Shown piece by piece: positions 55,731-64,000 of a stretch of DNA of 64,000 nucleotides. The position numbers were made by a program, and so were the translations under genes. How positions within the stretch are numbered: the first letter of the stretch is position 1; each line of letters opens with the position of its first letter. The notes beneath the pieces are model-generated. The model was not told the DNA's origin. It saw only the letters and a list, made by a program, of their open reading frames with translations, and did not search any database. Where the stretch lies: the NCBI RefSeq assembly GCF_001885075.1, contig NZ_MODU01000004.1:186001-250000 (forward strand), in the 5' to 3' direction. The stretch comes from Alteromonas sp. V450. GTDB taxonomy: Bacteria; Pseudomonadota; Gammaproteobacteria; Enterobacterales; Alteromonadaceae.

Positions 55731-57455
55731 TTAAAGATAAGAGACTTTTAGCAGCGAAAGTACAATGGTGCTGTAGACTATTGAGATAGGAAGTCCGATT
55801 TTAATAAAATGCGAAAATTTATAATTCGCTGCATTAAAGACAAGTAAATTAGTTTGATAACCGAAAGGTGAAATAAAACTAGCGCTAGCTGCAAATGCGA
55901 CTGCCAAGGCGAATGGCATAAGCGGCGCGCCTATTATTTGAACCAACCCGTAGGCAAAAGGGAACATTAGGGCAGCTGCTGCATTGTTGGTTACAAATTC
56001 TGTCAACAAAAGTGTTAATAAGTAAATGACCACTAACGCAATAAACCAGTCCGTGCCAGACAATAACGGCATCAATGCGTTCGTTGTGGTATGGATAACA
56101 CCAGAATTTTCCAGTGCGGTGGCCAAGCTTAACGCACCTACAATTACAACAATCAGATTCAGTGGTAAATTTCGTTTCATCTCCCCATTTGACGTAACGT
56201 TTACGCCAATAAGCACAGCGGCTAAGAAAAGCAGCCCTATAGCCAATGAAATGACGTTAGTAGCAGCGAGTAACACTGTAGTAAGAAAGCCGCCGAGGGT
56301 TATCCATTCTTGCCTGTTCGTTAAAGGTCGGGCAATTTTCTGCTCTGACAAAATAAAAAAGTTTTTATTTAAATTTTGACGGGTTGCAAAATCAGGCCCG
56401 GTGGCAAGAAGTAAAAAGTCTCCTGCCTGAAGCTTTATTTCGCCTAACTTTCCTGACAGTTGCTCTCCGTCGCGGCGAATGGCGACAACGGCGGCATCAA
56501 ATAGGGCTCTAAAACCAAGTTTTTTTATAGTTTGCCCGATAACTTGCGCGCGATTAGCAACGACCACCTCAGTTAGACTTTCACGCAGCACACCGTCTGT
56601 CTCGGCAAACATGCTCAGCCCTTTTATGTGGCTAAGATTATCAAGTTTCTGAACGTTGCCAGAAAAGATCAGTTTGTCATTTTCCAGAATAACTAAGTCA
56701 GGCCCAACAGGAGATATCAGATTCCCATTGCGTATCACCTCCACCAAAAAGAGTTCGGGTAAATTGCGTAAGTGGTTTTGCTCTACAGTTTTGCCTATGA
56801 GTTCTGAACCTGATTCCACTTCGGCTTCAACCATATACTCGTGATAATTATTACTTTTATTGCCAATGTGGGGCAGCAAAGGAAGTAATAAGAACATGAG
56901 TAAACCACAGCTTAAACCCGCTACGGTGCCGTAAAGTGTGAAGTCAAAAAAGTTGAACCCTGGATGCCCATGTTCTTGTAAAAAGCTGTCTACAATTAAG
57001 TTGGTAGACGTTCCAATTAAGGTTACTGTACCACCTAAAATAGCAGCATATGAGAGCGGTATCAGCAATCGAGAGGCTGGGTGGTACTGGTTTTGCTTAA
57101 TGGGCCCAATAAGGCTTGCCACAATAGCAGTATTGTTTAATAGCGCAGATGATATAAAGGTTAGCGAAAACAAGCGCCAATAGGATTGCGTAAAGTTTGC
57201 ACTGACTAATTTCCTTCCCAAGCGTTTTATAAGCGCTGTTTTATCGATTGCACTACTTACCAAAAGTAACAAAACAAGGGTGATAAGCCCCTTGTTTGTT
57301 AAATTTAGTAAGATGTCATCAAGTGACAACTGCTGGGTAACCAGTAATACTAACACCGCACCAGAAAACACAGTGGAAGGGCGCTGATTGGTAAATATCA
57401 GCGCGCATATCGTACCGGCAAATACTGCCAGTACGATAAACTGGGTCACATCCAT
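55731..57455 (-). CDS. SLC13-type permease with RCK_C domains, probable sulfate importer
   Basis: A 574-aa membrane protein of the divalent anion/Na+ symporter group: about five helices, then two TrkA-C (RCK_C) cytoplasmic domains at about residues 205-370, then six or more helices, with the conserved TLIGTSTNLIVDSF and SFISPFGYQTNLLV substrate hairpins. It is the last gene of the cysD-cysC-cysQ-cysN operon, 16 bp after cysN, so sulfate uptake is the likely job; the family also moves other anions. Confidence 0.88.
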   Translation of the reverse strand: MDVTQFIVLAVFAGTICALIFTNQRPSTVFSGAVLVLLVTQQLSLDDILLNLTNKGLITLVLLLLVSSAIDKTALIKRLGRKLVSANFTQSYWRLFSLTFISSALLNNTAIVASLIGPIKQNQYHPASRLLIPLSYAAILGGTVTLIGTSTNLIVDSFLQEHGHPGFNFFDFTLYGTVAGLSCGLLMFLLLPLLPHIGNKSNNYHEYMVEAEVESGSELIGKTVEQNHLRNLPELFLVEVIRNGNLISPVGPDLVILENDKLIFSGNVQKLDNLSHIKGLSMFAETDGVLRESLTEVVVANRAQVIGQTIKKLGFRALFDAAVVAIRRDGEQLSGKLGEIKLQAGDFLLLATGPDFATRQNLNKNFFILSEQKIARPLTNRQEWITLGGFLTTVLLAATNVISLAIGLLFLAAVLIGVNVTSNGEMKRNLPLNLIVVIVGALSLATALENSGVIHTTTNALMPLLSGTDWFIALVVIYLLTLLLTEFVTNNAAAALMFPFAYGLVQIIGAPLMPFALAVAFAASASFISPFGYQTNLLVFNAANYKFSHFIKIGLPISIVYSTIVLSLLKVSYL

Positions 57456-57471
57456 ATTGCTCCAGTCCTGC

Positions 57472-58887
57472 TTAAAGTTTGCTGATATCCACAGAGTTCC
57501 AATGCGGGAAGTGCTTGCGTACTAGTGCATTGAATTCAAGTTCGAACTCAGAGAAGTTAGGTGATGTATGCTGTGCATCGCCTGCAATTTCATCAATGAT
57601 CATACCAGCACCGACCGTACCGTTGCTAAGTCGATCGATTACAATGAATGAACCGGTAGGGCGGTTGCGCTTATACGGGTCGCATGCAACAGGCTGAGTA
57701 AACTTAACGTCTACAACACCAATCTCGTTAAGATTAAGGTGCATAGCATCTGTTTCTTCAAGCGTGTTCACATCAATTTGATTATCGATATGAGCAACAA
57801 CCCCTGGTGTCGATTTAGTCGCAAACTTGAACAAGTATTGCTTGTTCGGCATTAGCGGCTCTTCGCTCATCCACACAAGGTGTGTTTTGAACTGCGTGTT
57901 AAGCAATGGCAAGTTATCAGACTTAACAATCATGTCGCCACGAGAGATGTCAATTTCGTCTTCTAACGTTAGCGTTACCGCCTGAGGTACATAAGCACGC
58001 TCTTGATCGCCTTCAAAGGTAACGACTTGCTTAATTTTTGATTTCTTGCCAGAAGGAAGTGCCGTTACCTCATCACCTGGTGCAACTTGACCAGATACCA
58101 CGGTACCCGCAAAGCCACGAAAATCTAGGTTAGGGCGGTTAACGTATTGCACAGGAAAGCGGAAATCTTCCAGGTTGTCGTCTTCACCAATTTCAATGTT
58201 TTCCAACATTTCCATTAGTGGCGTACCGTCAAACCAAGGGGTCTTTTCGCTCTTGCCTACTACGTTGTCGCCTTCAAGTGCTGAAATAGGTACGAACTGA
58301 ATATCAGGAATATCAAGCTGCTCAGCAAATTTCAGGTAGTCTTCCTGAATTTGCTTGTACACTTCTTCTGAATAGTCCATCAAGTCCATTTTGTTGATAG
58401 CAACAATAACGTGTTTGATACCTAGAAGAGAAACCAGGAACGAGTGACGTTTCGTTTGAACCTTAACGCCGCCGCGAGCATCAACAAGAATAATAGCGAG
58501 GTCGCACGTTGACGCACCGGTTACCATGTTACGGGTGTACTGCTCGTGCCCCGGAGTATCTGCGATAATGAACTTACGCTTGTCAGTAGAAAAGTAGCGG
58601 TATGCTACGTCGATAGTAATCCCTTGCTCACGCTCAGACTGAAGACCGTCTACTAGAAGGGCAAGGTCAACTTTCTCGCCGGTAGTGCCCACTTTTTTAC
58701 TGTCTTTAGTGATAGCTGCAAGTTGGTCTTCATAAATCATTTTTGAATCGTGAAGCAGGCGGCCAATTAGGGTACTTTTACCGTCGTCTACGCTTCCGCA
58801 TGTAAGGAAACGTAGCATGTCTTTCTTTTCGTGTTGTTCTAGGTAAGACAGAATGTCCTGTCTTAATAATTCGTTTTCATTGTTCAT
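57472..58887 (-). CDS. cysN: Sulfate adenylyltransferase subunit 1 (GTPase)
   Basis: CysN is the GTP-driven subunit of ATP sulfurylase, which with CysD makes adenosine 5'-phosphosulfate. The 471-aa product has EF-Tu-like G motifs: [15 protein letters not shown] (G1), [12 protein letters not shown] (G3) and NKMD (G4), then two beta-barrel domains. There is no fused CysC domain; a separate cysC lies in the operon. It follows cysQ with one base between. Confidence 0.97.
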   Translation of the reverse strand: MNNENELLRQDILSYLEQHEKKDMLRFLTCGSVDDGKSTLIGRLLHDSKMIYEDQLAAITKDSKKVGTTGEKVDLALLVDGLQSEREQGITIDVAYRYFSTDKRKFIIADTPGHEQYTRNMVTGASTCDLAIILVDARGGVKVQTKRHSFLVSLLGIKHVIVAINKMDLMDYSEEVYKQIQEDYLKFAEQLDIPDIQFVPISALEGDNVVGKSEKTPWFDGTPLMEMLENIEIGEDDNLEDFRFPVQYVNRPNLDFRGFAGTVVSGQVAPGDEVTALPSGKKSKIKQVVTFEGDQERAYVPQAVTLTLEDEIDISRGDMIVKSDNLPLLNTQFKTHLVWMSEEPLMPNKQYLFKFATKSTPGVVAHIDNQIDVNTLEETDAMHLNLNEIGVVDVKFTQPVACDPYKRNRPTGSFIVIDRLSNGTVGAGMIIDEIAGDAQHTSPNFSEFELEFNALVRKHFPHWNSVDISKL

Positions 58888-58888
58888 G

Positions 58889-59680
58889 TTATGCGCTCAC
58901 AAGGAAAAAGGGGTTTAACACAGACTCTTTTTGGTTGTACGTAAGAGCGTCAGCGTTGTCATCTAATGGATTTTCAGGGTCAAGTACCGTTACGTTCGCG
59001 CCAGCCGCTAATGCGACGGCGTGTGCTGCACCGGTATCCCATTCAGATGTTGGGCCTAAACGAGGGTAAAGATGTGCTTCCCCCTCAGCCACTAAGCAAA
59101 GCTTTAGTGAGCTGCCCATTGCTACAAGCTCGGTTTCACCTTTAAGCTGTGCTAATAAATTTTGTATTTCAGGGCTTTGGTGAGAGCGGCTGCCGACGAT
59201 TTTCCACACTTCAGCACCATTGTGCTTGCGCGCAGAAATAGCCGTAAATTCGCCGTTCACTTCGGTCCACGCACCTTCACCAACAATACCTACATAGCTT
59301 TTGTTGAGTGCTGGTGCATAAACCACACCCATGGTCGGTTTACCGTTTTCGATAAGTGCAATATTTACCGTAAACTCACCGTTTTTCTTAATAAACTCTT
59401 TAGTGCCGTCTAGCGGGTCTACTAGCCAGTACGAAGACCACGTTTTGCGCTCTTCCCATGAAATATCTGCTGACTCTTCAGAAAGAATTGGCAGGTCAGA
59501 TTCAGCTTCAAGGGCGTTAACAATTACGTTATGTGCGGCAAGGTCAGCTTCTGTTAGCGGGCTGGTATCTTGCTTTTCATAAATGGCGAAGTCTTTCTCG
59601 TAAATGGCCATGATCTTATCGCCTGCTTCTTTGGCGATAGCTAACACTTTTTGTGCAAGACTATTTAAAGGCTGTGTCAT
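58889..59680 (-). CDS. cysQ: 3'(2'),5'-bisphosphate nucleotidase
   Basis: CysQ hydrolyses 3'-phosphoadenosine 5'-phosphate, the by-product of PAPS use, to AMP. The 263-aa inositol-monophosphatase-fold enzyme shows the metal motif [20 protein letters not shown] (near residue 85) and the C-terminal [15 protein letters not shown]. It sits between cysC and cysN, overlapping cysC by one base. Placement inside the activation operon fits recycling of inhibitory PAP. Confidence 0.96.
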   Translation of the reverse strand: MTQPLNSLAQKVLAIAKEAGDKIMAIYEKDFAIYEKQDTSPLTEADLAAHNVIVNALEAESDLPILSEESADISWEERKTWSSYWLVDPLDGTKEFIKKNGEFTVNIALIENGKPTMGVVYAPALNKSYVGIVGEGAWTEVNGEFTAISARKHNGAEVWKIVGSRSHQSPEIQNLLAQLKGETELVAMGSSLKLCLVAEGEAHLYPRLGPTSEWDTGAAHAVALAAGANVTVLDPENPLDDNADALTYNQKESVLNPFFLVSA

Positions 59681-60276
59681 TACACCAATCCCTTTTCTTG
59701 AAGCAAAGCATACAAACGCTCAGCGGTCTGCTCTGCTGGTTCATCCTGATAGGTTAAGTGGACTTCTGGCGCTTCAGGTGCTTCATAGGCTGAATCAATA
59801 CCAGTGAAGTCCTTAATTTCACCGCTACGCGCTTTCTTGTATAGCCCTTTCGGGTCGCGTTTCTCACACACTTCAAGAGGTGTATCGACAAACACTTCTA
59901 CAAACTCTCCGTCTTCCATTAAGCCGCGGCAATAATCGCGGTCGACTTTGAAAGGCGAGATAAAAGCGGTAAGTACTATGGTGCCGGCATCGACAAACAG
60001 TTTAGCGACTTCGCTAATGCGACGAATGTTCTCAACGCGATCTTTGTCGCTAAAACCTAAGTCGCCACACAGACCGTGACGCACGTTGTCGCCGTCAAGC
60101 AGATAGGTGTGCTTGTTCTGCTCGTGAAGCTTTTTCTCAAGCAGGTTGGCTAATGTCGATTTACCAGAGCCGCTTAAACCCGTTAGCCAAAATACGCGAG
60201 GCGTTTGACCAAGCTTTTCAGAGCGGGTGGTCTTGTTTACTTCGTGTTTATGCCAAACAACGTTGTCGGTGGCCAT
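59680..60276 (-). CDS. cysC: Adenylylsulfate kinase
   Basis: CysC phosphorylates APS to PAPS. The 198-aa product has the P-loop [12 protein letters not shown] (residues 33-44), the [23 protein letters not shown]-binding segment and the [18 protein letters not shown] lid motif. It overlaps cysD and cysQ by one base each. Confidence 0.97.
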   Translation of the reverse strand: MATDNVVWHKHEVNKTTRSEKLGQTPRVFWLTGLSGSGKSTLANLLEKKLHEQNKHTYLLDGDNVRHGLCGDLGFSDKDRVENIRRISEVAKLFVDAGTIVLTAFISPFKVDRDYCRGLMEDGEFVEVFVDTPLEVCEKRDPKGLYKKARSGEIKDFTGIDSAYEAPEAPEVHLTYQDEPAEQTAERLYALLQEKGLV

Positions 60277-61190
60277 TAGAAGTACCCTTCCATTTTCTTC
60301 TTCTCCATAGAGCCTGCGCTGTCATGGTCGATAACTCGGCCCTGGCGTTCAGACGTCTTGGTAAGCAGCATTTCTTGAATAACTTCAGGTAGGGTTGCAG
60401 CTTCTGACTCTACCGCACCAGTGAGTGGGTAACAGCCAAGTGTACGGAAACGTACAGAGCGCATCTCTGGTACTTCACCTTCTTCTAACGGCATACGGTC
60501 GTCGTCAACCATAATAAGAATACCGTCACGCTCAACGACAGGGCGAGGCTTAGAAAGGTAAAGTTGCGGAATATCGATGTTTTCTAGGTAGATGTATTGC
60601 CAGATATCTAGCTCAGTCCAGTTAGACATTGGAAATACGCGAATGCTTTCGCCTTTGTTAACTTGAGAGTTATAGATATTCCAAAGCTCTGGGCGCTGGT
60701 TTTTAGGGTCCCAGCGATGGTTGCTGTCGCGGAATGAGTAAACACGTTCTTTAGCACGTGATTTTTCTTCGTCGCGTCGAGCGCCACCAAACGCAGCATC
60801 AAACTTGTATTTGTTCAATGCTTGCTTAAGCGCTTGAGTTTTCATGATATCAGTATGTTTTGCTGAGCCGTGGCTAAATGGGCCAACGCCAGCTTCTACA
60901 CCCTCTTCATTGATATGAACAAGCAAATCGAAACCGTGTTTCTTAGCTTGTTCATCACGAAACTTAATCATTTCGCCAAATTTCCACGTGGTATCTACGT
61001 GCAATAGTGGGAAAGGAATTTTGCCGGGCGCGAATGCTTTGCGGGCAAGGTGAAGCAGAACAGAAGAGTCTTTTCCTACGGAGTAAAGCATTACTGGGTT
61101 TTCAAACTCAGCTGCCACTTCGCGGAAAATTTGAATGCTCTCGGCTTCAAGTTGTTTCAAATGCGTCACAGACGGGATACTAGCAGTCAT
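60276..61190 (-). CDS. cysD: Sulfate adenylyltransferase subunit 2
   Basis: CysD is the catalytic N-type PP-loop subunit of ATP sulfurylase, working with CysN. The 304-aa protein has [18 protein letters not shown] (residues 36-53), the [16 protein letters not shown] segment and the [16 protein letters not shown] motif. First gene of the operon; its control region is the 250 bp before putP's terminator, where I could not identify a CysB site. Confidence 0.97.
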   Translation of the reverse strand: MTASIPSVTHLKQLEAESIQIFREVAAEFENPVMLYSVGKDSSVLLHLARKAFAPGKIPFPLLHVDTTWKFGEMIKFRDEQAKKHGFDLLVHINEEGVEAGVGPFSHGSAKHTDIMKTQALKQALNKYKFDAAFGGARRDEEKSRAKERVYSFRDSNHRWDPKNQRPELWNIYNSQVNKGESIRVFPMSNWTELDIWQYIYLENIDIPQLYLSKPRPVVERDGILIMVDDDRMPLEEGEVPEMRSVRFRTLGCYPLTGAVESEAATLPEVIQEMLLTKTSERQGRVIDHDSAGSMEKKKMEGYF

Positions 61191-61380
61191 TTTGAAATCC
61201 GAATTTTATGTTATATGCAAAAAAGTTATATGTGGGTTATTTTTCTGCATAGAACGATAACATATTTAAATTCAAATGTAGTATGCAATTTTGCTATTTA
61301 AAATGCCTATCTTATTCCATTAAATGAAACTGTGATGCATTTGAAGAATAAGCCAATTTTTTCAAGGGCTATAAAAAGAA

Positions 61381-61417
61381 AAAAGCTCTGTTTTAAAACC
61401 TAAACAGAGCTTTTTTT
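61381..61417. terminator. Bidirectional terminator after putP
   Basis: Thirteen-base arms AAAAGCTCTGTTT (61381-61393) and AAACAGAGCTTTT (61402-61414), with A residues to the left and TTTTTTT to the right. It ends putP 27 bp after the stop. Confidence 0.88.
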
Positions 61418-61443
61418 CATTATTGTTTTGAATGTTTCTTTGC

Positions 61444-62949
61444 CTACTTGTCCTTTAATTTCATTCGGAAAGCATCGAACGTATCGACTACACCTTCTCT
61501 TGGTGTGCCTGATTTACTTAATATCATGATGGTCAAACTTGATAAGATAAATCCAGGTACGATTTCGTACATCCAGTCACCGAGCTTTTGCCCGCCGATT
61601 TCGATAGGAAGGTAAATCCACAATAGCACCGTAACTGCACCTACAATCATTCCACCAAGCGCTGCGCGGCGCGTCATTTCGCGCTTAAACAAGCTAAATA
61701 AAACGAGCGGTCCAAATGCTGCTCCGAAACCTGCCCAGGCGTTACTTACTAGCGTTAAAATTGTGCTGTCCCTATCATAAGCGAGATAGATTGCAACAAG
61801 TGCGACCGCTACTACGCTTACACGGCCTGCAACAACGAGCTCGCCATCAGAAGCGTCGCGACGAAGGAATGCCTGATAAAAGTCACTGGTAAGGGAACTG
61901 GACGTCACCAAAAGCTGAGAAGAAATCGTACTCATGATCGCCGCTAAAATTGCCGCCAATAGGAATCCACCAACCAGCGGGTGGAATAAAATTTGAGACA
62001 GATAGATAAATACGGTTTCAGGATCGATTTCGTTACCGTTACCTGTCACGTAGGCCAGTCCAAAAAGCCCTGTCATCAATGCACCAATTATCGACACAAC
62101 CATCCAGCTCATACCGATGTTACGGGCAGTTGGTATATCTTTAACAGAACGTATTGCCATAAAACGCACAATGATATGAGGCTGACCAAAATAACCTAGG
62201 CCCCATGACATCAGTGAAACAATGCCAATTACGCTTAGTGCTTCATTGGTAGACGCATCCATAAATGCATCGAAAAGCGCCGGATTAATCGTGTCTAGTG
62301 CGTTAATAGAAGCGCCAATCCCACCCAATTCAATAATGACAACGGCAGGAACCATAATAAGTGACACAAACATGATGCAGCCTTGCACGAAGTCGGTCAT
62401 GCTTACGGCCATGAACCCACCAACTAAGGTGTAGGCTACAACGACACCCGCTGTAACGTATAAGCCCGTTTCGTAAGTTAATCCAAATGAGGTTTCAAAT
62501 AGCTTTCCACCGGCTACAACGCCTGATGATGTGTAAAGTGTAAAGAAAACAACGATAACCACAGAAGCGATAACTCTTAGCAAGCGAGAGTTATCGGCAA
62601 ACCGGTTTTCAAAATAGTCGGGGAGAGTAATGGAGTTGTTAGCGACCTCAGTATAAACACGAAGACGCGGAGCAACCAGCATGTAATTGGCAAGTGCCCC
62701 GAGTACCAGGCCAACTGCAATCCAGCCTGCAGATAAACCCGAAACATACATCGCACCTGGTAAGCCCATGAGCATCCAGCCACTCATGTCTGATGCGCCT
62801 GCCGACAGTGCAGTAACTGCGGGGCCTAATTGGCGGCCGCCAAGCATGTAGCCTTCTACGTTAGTATCTGTCTGCCGATAAGCGAAAAGACCGATCCCCA
62901 ACATTACAACAAAATACAAATCCAAAGAGATTATCGTGCCAGTTGCCAT
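61444..62949 (-). CDS. putP: Sodium/proline symporter
   Basis: PutP imports L-proline with Na+. The 501-aa product is a sodium/solute symporter with about 13 helices and the SSF signatures: GGRQLGPAVTALSAGASDMSG (Na+/proline site near residue 40-60) and the later GILAAIMSTISSQLLVTSS-type helix. ATG 62949 stands six bases after AGGGA, while the earlier ATG 62955 abuts it, so the second is preferred. No putA is adjacent. Confidence 0.93.
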   Translation of the reverse strand: MATGTIISLDLYFVVMLGIGLFAYRQTDTNVEGYMLGGRQLGPAVTALSAGASDMSGWMLMGLPGAMYVSGLSAGWIAVGLVLGALANYMLVAPRLRVYTEVANNSITLPDYFENRFADNSRLLRVIASVVIVVFFTLYTSSGVVAGGKLFETSFGLTYETGLYVTAGVVVAYTLVGGFMAVSMTDFVQGCIMFVSLIMVPAVVIIELGGIGASINALDTINPALFDAFMDASTNEALSVIGIVSLMSWGLGYFGQPHIIVRFMAIRSVKDIPTARNIGMSWMVVSIIGALMTGLFGLAYVTGNGNEIDPETVFIYLSQILFHPLVGGFLLAAILAAIMSTISSQLLVTSSSLTSDFYQAFLRRDASDGELVVAGRVSVVAVALVAIYLAYDRDSTILTLVSNAWAGFGAAFGPLVLFSLFKREMTRRAALGGMIVGAVTVLLWIYLPIEIGGQKLGDWMYEIVPGFILSSLTIMILSKSGTPREGVVDTFDAFRMKLKDK

Positions 62950-63101
62950 ATACATTCCCTATCTTTTTTCTTTCATGCTAACACCTCTGACACAGACTCT
63001 CTATGTCAGTTGGCGACCTTGCACAATTTCTATACGATGGACTGTAAATAAAGTTTTGTAATGATGAATGTTTGTCTCTGTTAATGTTTTGCCGCATTTT
63101 G

Positions 63102-63127
63102 AAAAAAAAACGGCCGCAAGCGGCCGT
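63102..63127 (-). terminator. Rho-independent terminator of the sigma/DUF3379 unit
   Basis: ACGGCCGC (63110-63117) and GCGGCCGT (63120-63127) with nine A residues to the left form a strong leftward terminator. A second small palindrome GTGCTAA-A-TTAGCAC follows near 63136-63151. Confidence 0.8.
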
Positions 63128-63173
63128 AACGATGGGTGCTAAATTAGCACTACAGGAGTCTATTTAACTTACA

Positions 63174-63878
63174 TCAAGCTGAAAATTGTATTCGCTCAGT
63201 AATAGCTTGTTTCATATCAGATAAATCGGCGTCTTTATTTCCAACAATCATGATATTCGCATGCTGCATTTTAATACTCTGTCCATGAAATTGTTGGTCT
63301 TCAAATTCGTTAGGCACCGAAATATCACCCCGTTGAGGAACAACAAACACAGACATTTTTCCCTGAGGCGTATCGACAATAAGATGGAGGCTTCTAACCG
63401 TGCTCAAGTGACAGTAATTGGCGACCTCTATACCGTCTAGCATTTCATTGAAACTGCCGCCGAAGCTCGCTAACTTGGCGTTTACCATATTCAAATCAAC
63501 CGGAAGTAGTGAATGAGCGTGCTCCATTTCCGCATACTGCATGTGCGCTAGTGCCTGTCCGCCAATACTAAGCGGTTGGTGGTACCACATGGTAAGGCCA
63601 ATGCCTACAGTAAACGCAACCGAAGCCGCCATGGCAAGGTACCAGCGACTTCTGCGCTTGTAGCGATTAAATTCGTCTGTCGACTGTTGCCAAATAAGCT
63701 TGCTGGCTAGGTCTTCTGGTACATCAACTTTTAGCGCTTGTTTTAACTGCTTGTCTAACTGCTTTTGCTCATTCCAGAAACTGCGTTTACCTTCGTCCGA
63801 TTTAGCCGCTTCTAGAACGTCACTGTCAGTCGTGTCTGGATCGGCGTAGATTCGACGCCTAAATTCTAACTCATCCAT
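63174..63878 (-). CDS. DUF3379-type putative anti-sigma protein
   Basis: A 234-aa single-span membrane protein. The cytoplasmic N-terminus (MDELEFRRRIYADPD..., about 80 residues) is charged and helical like an anti-sigma domain; one membrane helix sits at about residues 80-100; the periplasmic part has few known features. This pattern is the DUF3379 family. It starts 8 bases before the end of an ECF sigma gene, the usual place of a cognate anti-sigma factor; that role is inferred from position. Confidence 0.75.
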   Translation of the reverse strand: MDELEFRRRIYADPDTTDSDVLEAAKSDEGKRSFWNEQKQLDKQLKQALKVDVPEDLASKLIWQQSTDEFNRYKRRSRWYLAMAASVAFTVGIGLTMWYHQPLSIGGQALAHMQYAEMEHAHSLLPVDLNMVNAKLASFGGSFNEMLDGIEVANYCHLSTVRSLHLIVDTPQGKMSVFVVPQRGDISVPNEFEDQQFHGQSIKMQHANIMIVGNKDADLSDMKQAITERIQFSA

Positions 63879-64000
63879 TTATACGACCTCTCTGTTCATT
63901 TTGTTTCTCTAATGCTTCTTTCAACTGGTTTCTCGCTCTAAATAAGCGAGTCATAACCGTGTTTTTGTTGAGTCCTAATTGATTGGCAATTTCTTCACCG
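63871..64000 (-). CDS. ECF sigma factor (partial, N-terminus outside window)
   Basis: The last 42 codons of a minus-strand gene read GEEIANQLGLNKNTVMTRLF and end ALEKQNEQRGRING before TGA at 63873. This is the region 4 helix-turn-helix of an ECF sigma factor, which binds the -35 element. The stop overlaps the DUF3379 start by eight bases, showing co-translation. Its group and regulon cannot be seen. Confidence 0.8.
   Translation of the reverse strand, partial: GEEIANQLGLNKNTVMTRLFRARNQLKEALEKQNEQRGRING

Noticed and set aside
1..64000. CRISPR array, prophage or insertion sequence
   Set aside because: No regularly spaced direct repeats, transposase, integrase or phage structural genes were seen anywhere in the window.

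Overview
The window looks like a chromosomal segment of a marine gammaproteobacterium of the Alteromonadaceae, most likely Alteromonas. This rests on moderate G+C, the orders smrB/prmB-aroC, rnt/motY (Na+-type flagellar motor), rnfABCDGE-nth and cysD-cysC-cysQ-cysN-permease, the many secreted peptidases and the TonB receptors. No prophage, transposase, integrase or CRISPR array was seen. Genus is inferred from gene content and order, not from a database search.

Layout. 0-6.5 kb: a partial RluA-type pseudouridine synthase, an HPt phosphotransfer protein, an M16 protease lipoprotein, gshA and a lysozyme-like lipoprotein. 6.5-7.7 kb: a compact regulatory zone with a probable Fur-repressed small RNA on the minus strand, a divergent STAS-like gene sharing the same Fur box, and a 41-aa membrane protein behind two FNR boxes. 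7.7-12 kb: smrB, prmB-aroC and an MFS permease. 12-17 kb: the yeaG (PrkA)-yeaH-spoVR stress operon. 17-18.3 kb: sodB and grxD.

18.6-26.1 kb is a cell-surface signalling locus: a TonB receptor without a signalling domain, a FecI-type sigma factor, a FecR-type regulator, and a second, closely related TonB receptor that does carry the STN signalling domain. It is followed by bfd (with a Fur box), a 2-Cys peroxiredoxin, rnt and motY (with a FliA promoter). 29-34 kb: glpQ, gloA, an SDR, a cold-shock gene and an M28 peptidase. 34.4-41.7 kb: rnfABCDGE-nth, with an RnfC tail of eight Ala/Lys repeats and an Nth that lacks the cysteines for its Fe-S cluster.

41.9-42.9 kb: tRNA-Asn and then about 1 kb of AT-rich non-coding DNA containing an inverted pair of DnaA boxes and a cluster of six GATC sites. 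43-51.8 kb: a MATE pump, uvrB, a LysR regulator, queC and queE (divergent), a periplasmic binding protein and asnB. 52-55.6 kb: an M28 lipoprotein peptidase, a DUF3025 protein and a Yip1-like membrane protein. 55.7-61.2 kb: the sulfate activation operon with an SLC13/RCK permease. 61.4-64 kb: putP, then a DUF3379 putative anti-sigma protein and the end of an ECF sigma gene cut by the window edge.

Common themes are iron and redox control (Fur sites, sodB, bfd, grxD, peroxiredoxin, gshA, Rnf, TonB signalling) and respiration-dependent control (FNR). The strongest new candidate is the Fur-controlled small RNA at about 6758-6836, which has a short complementarity to the sodB ribosome binding site in this same window.
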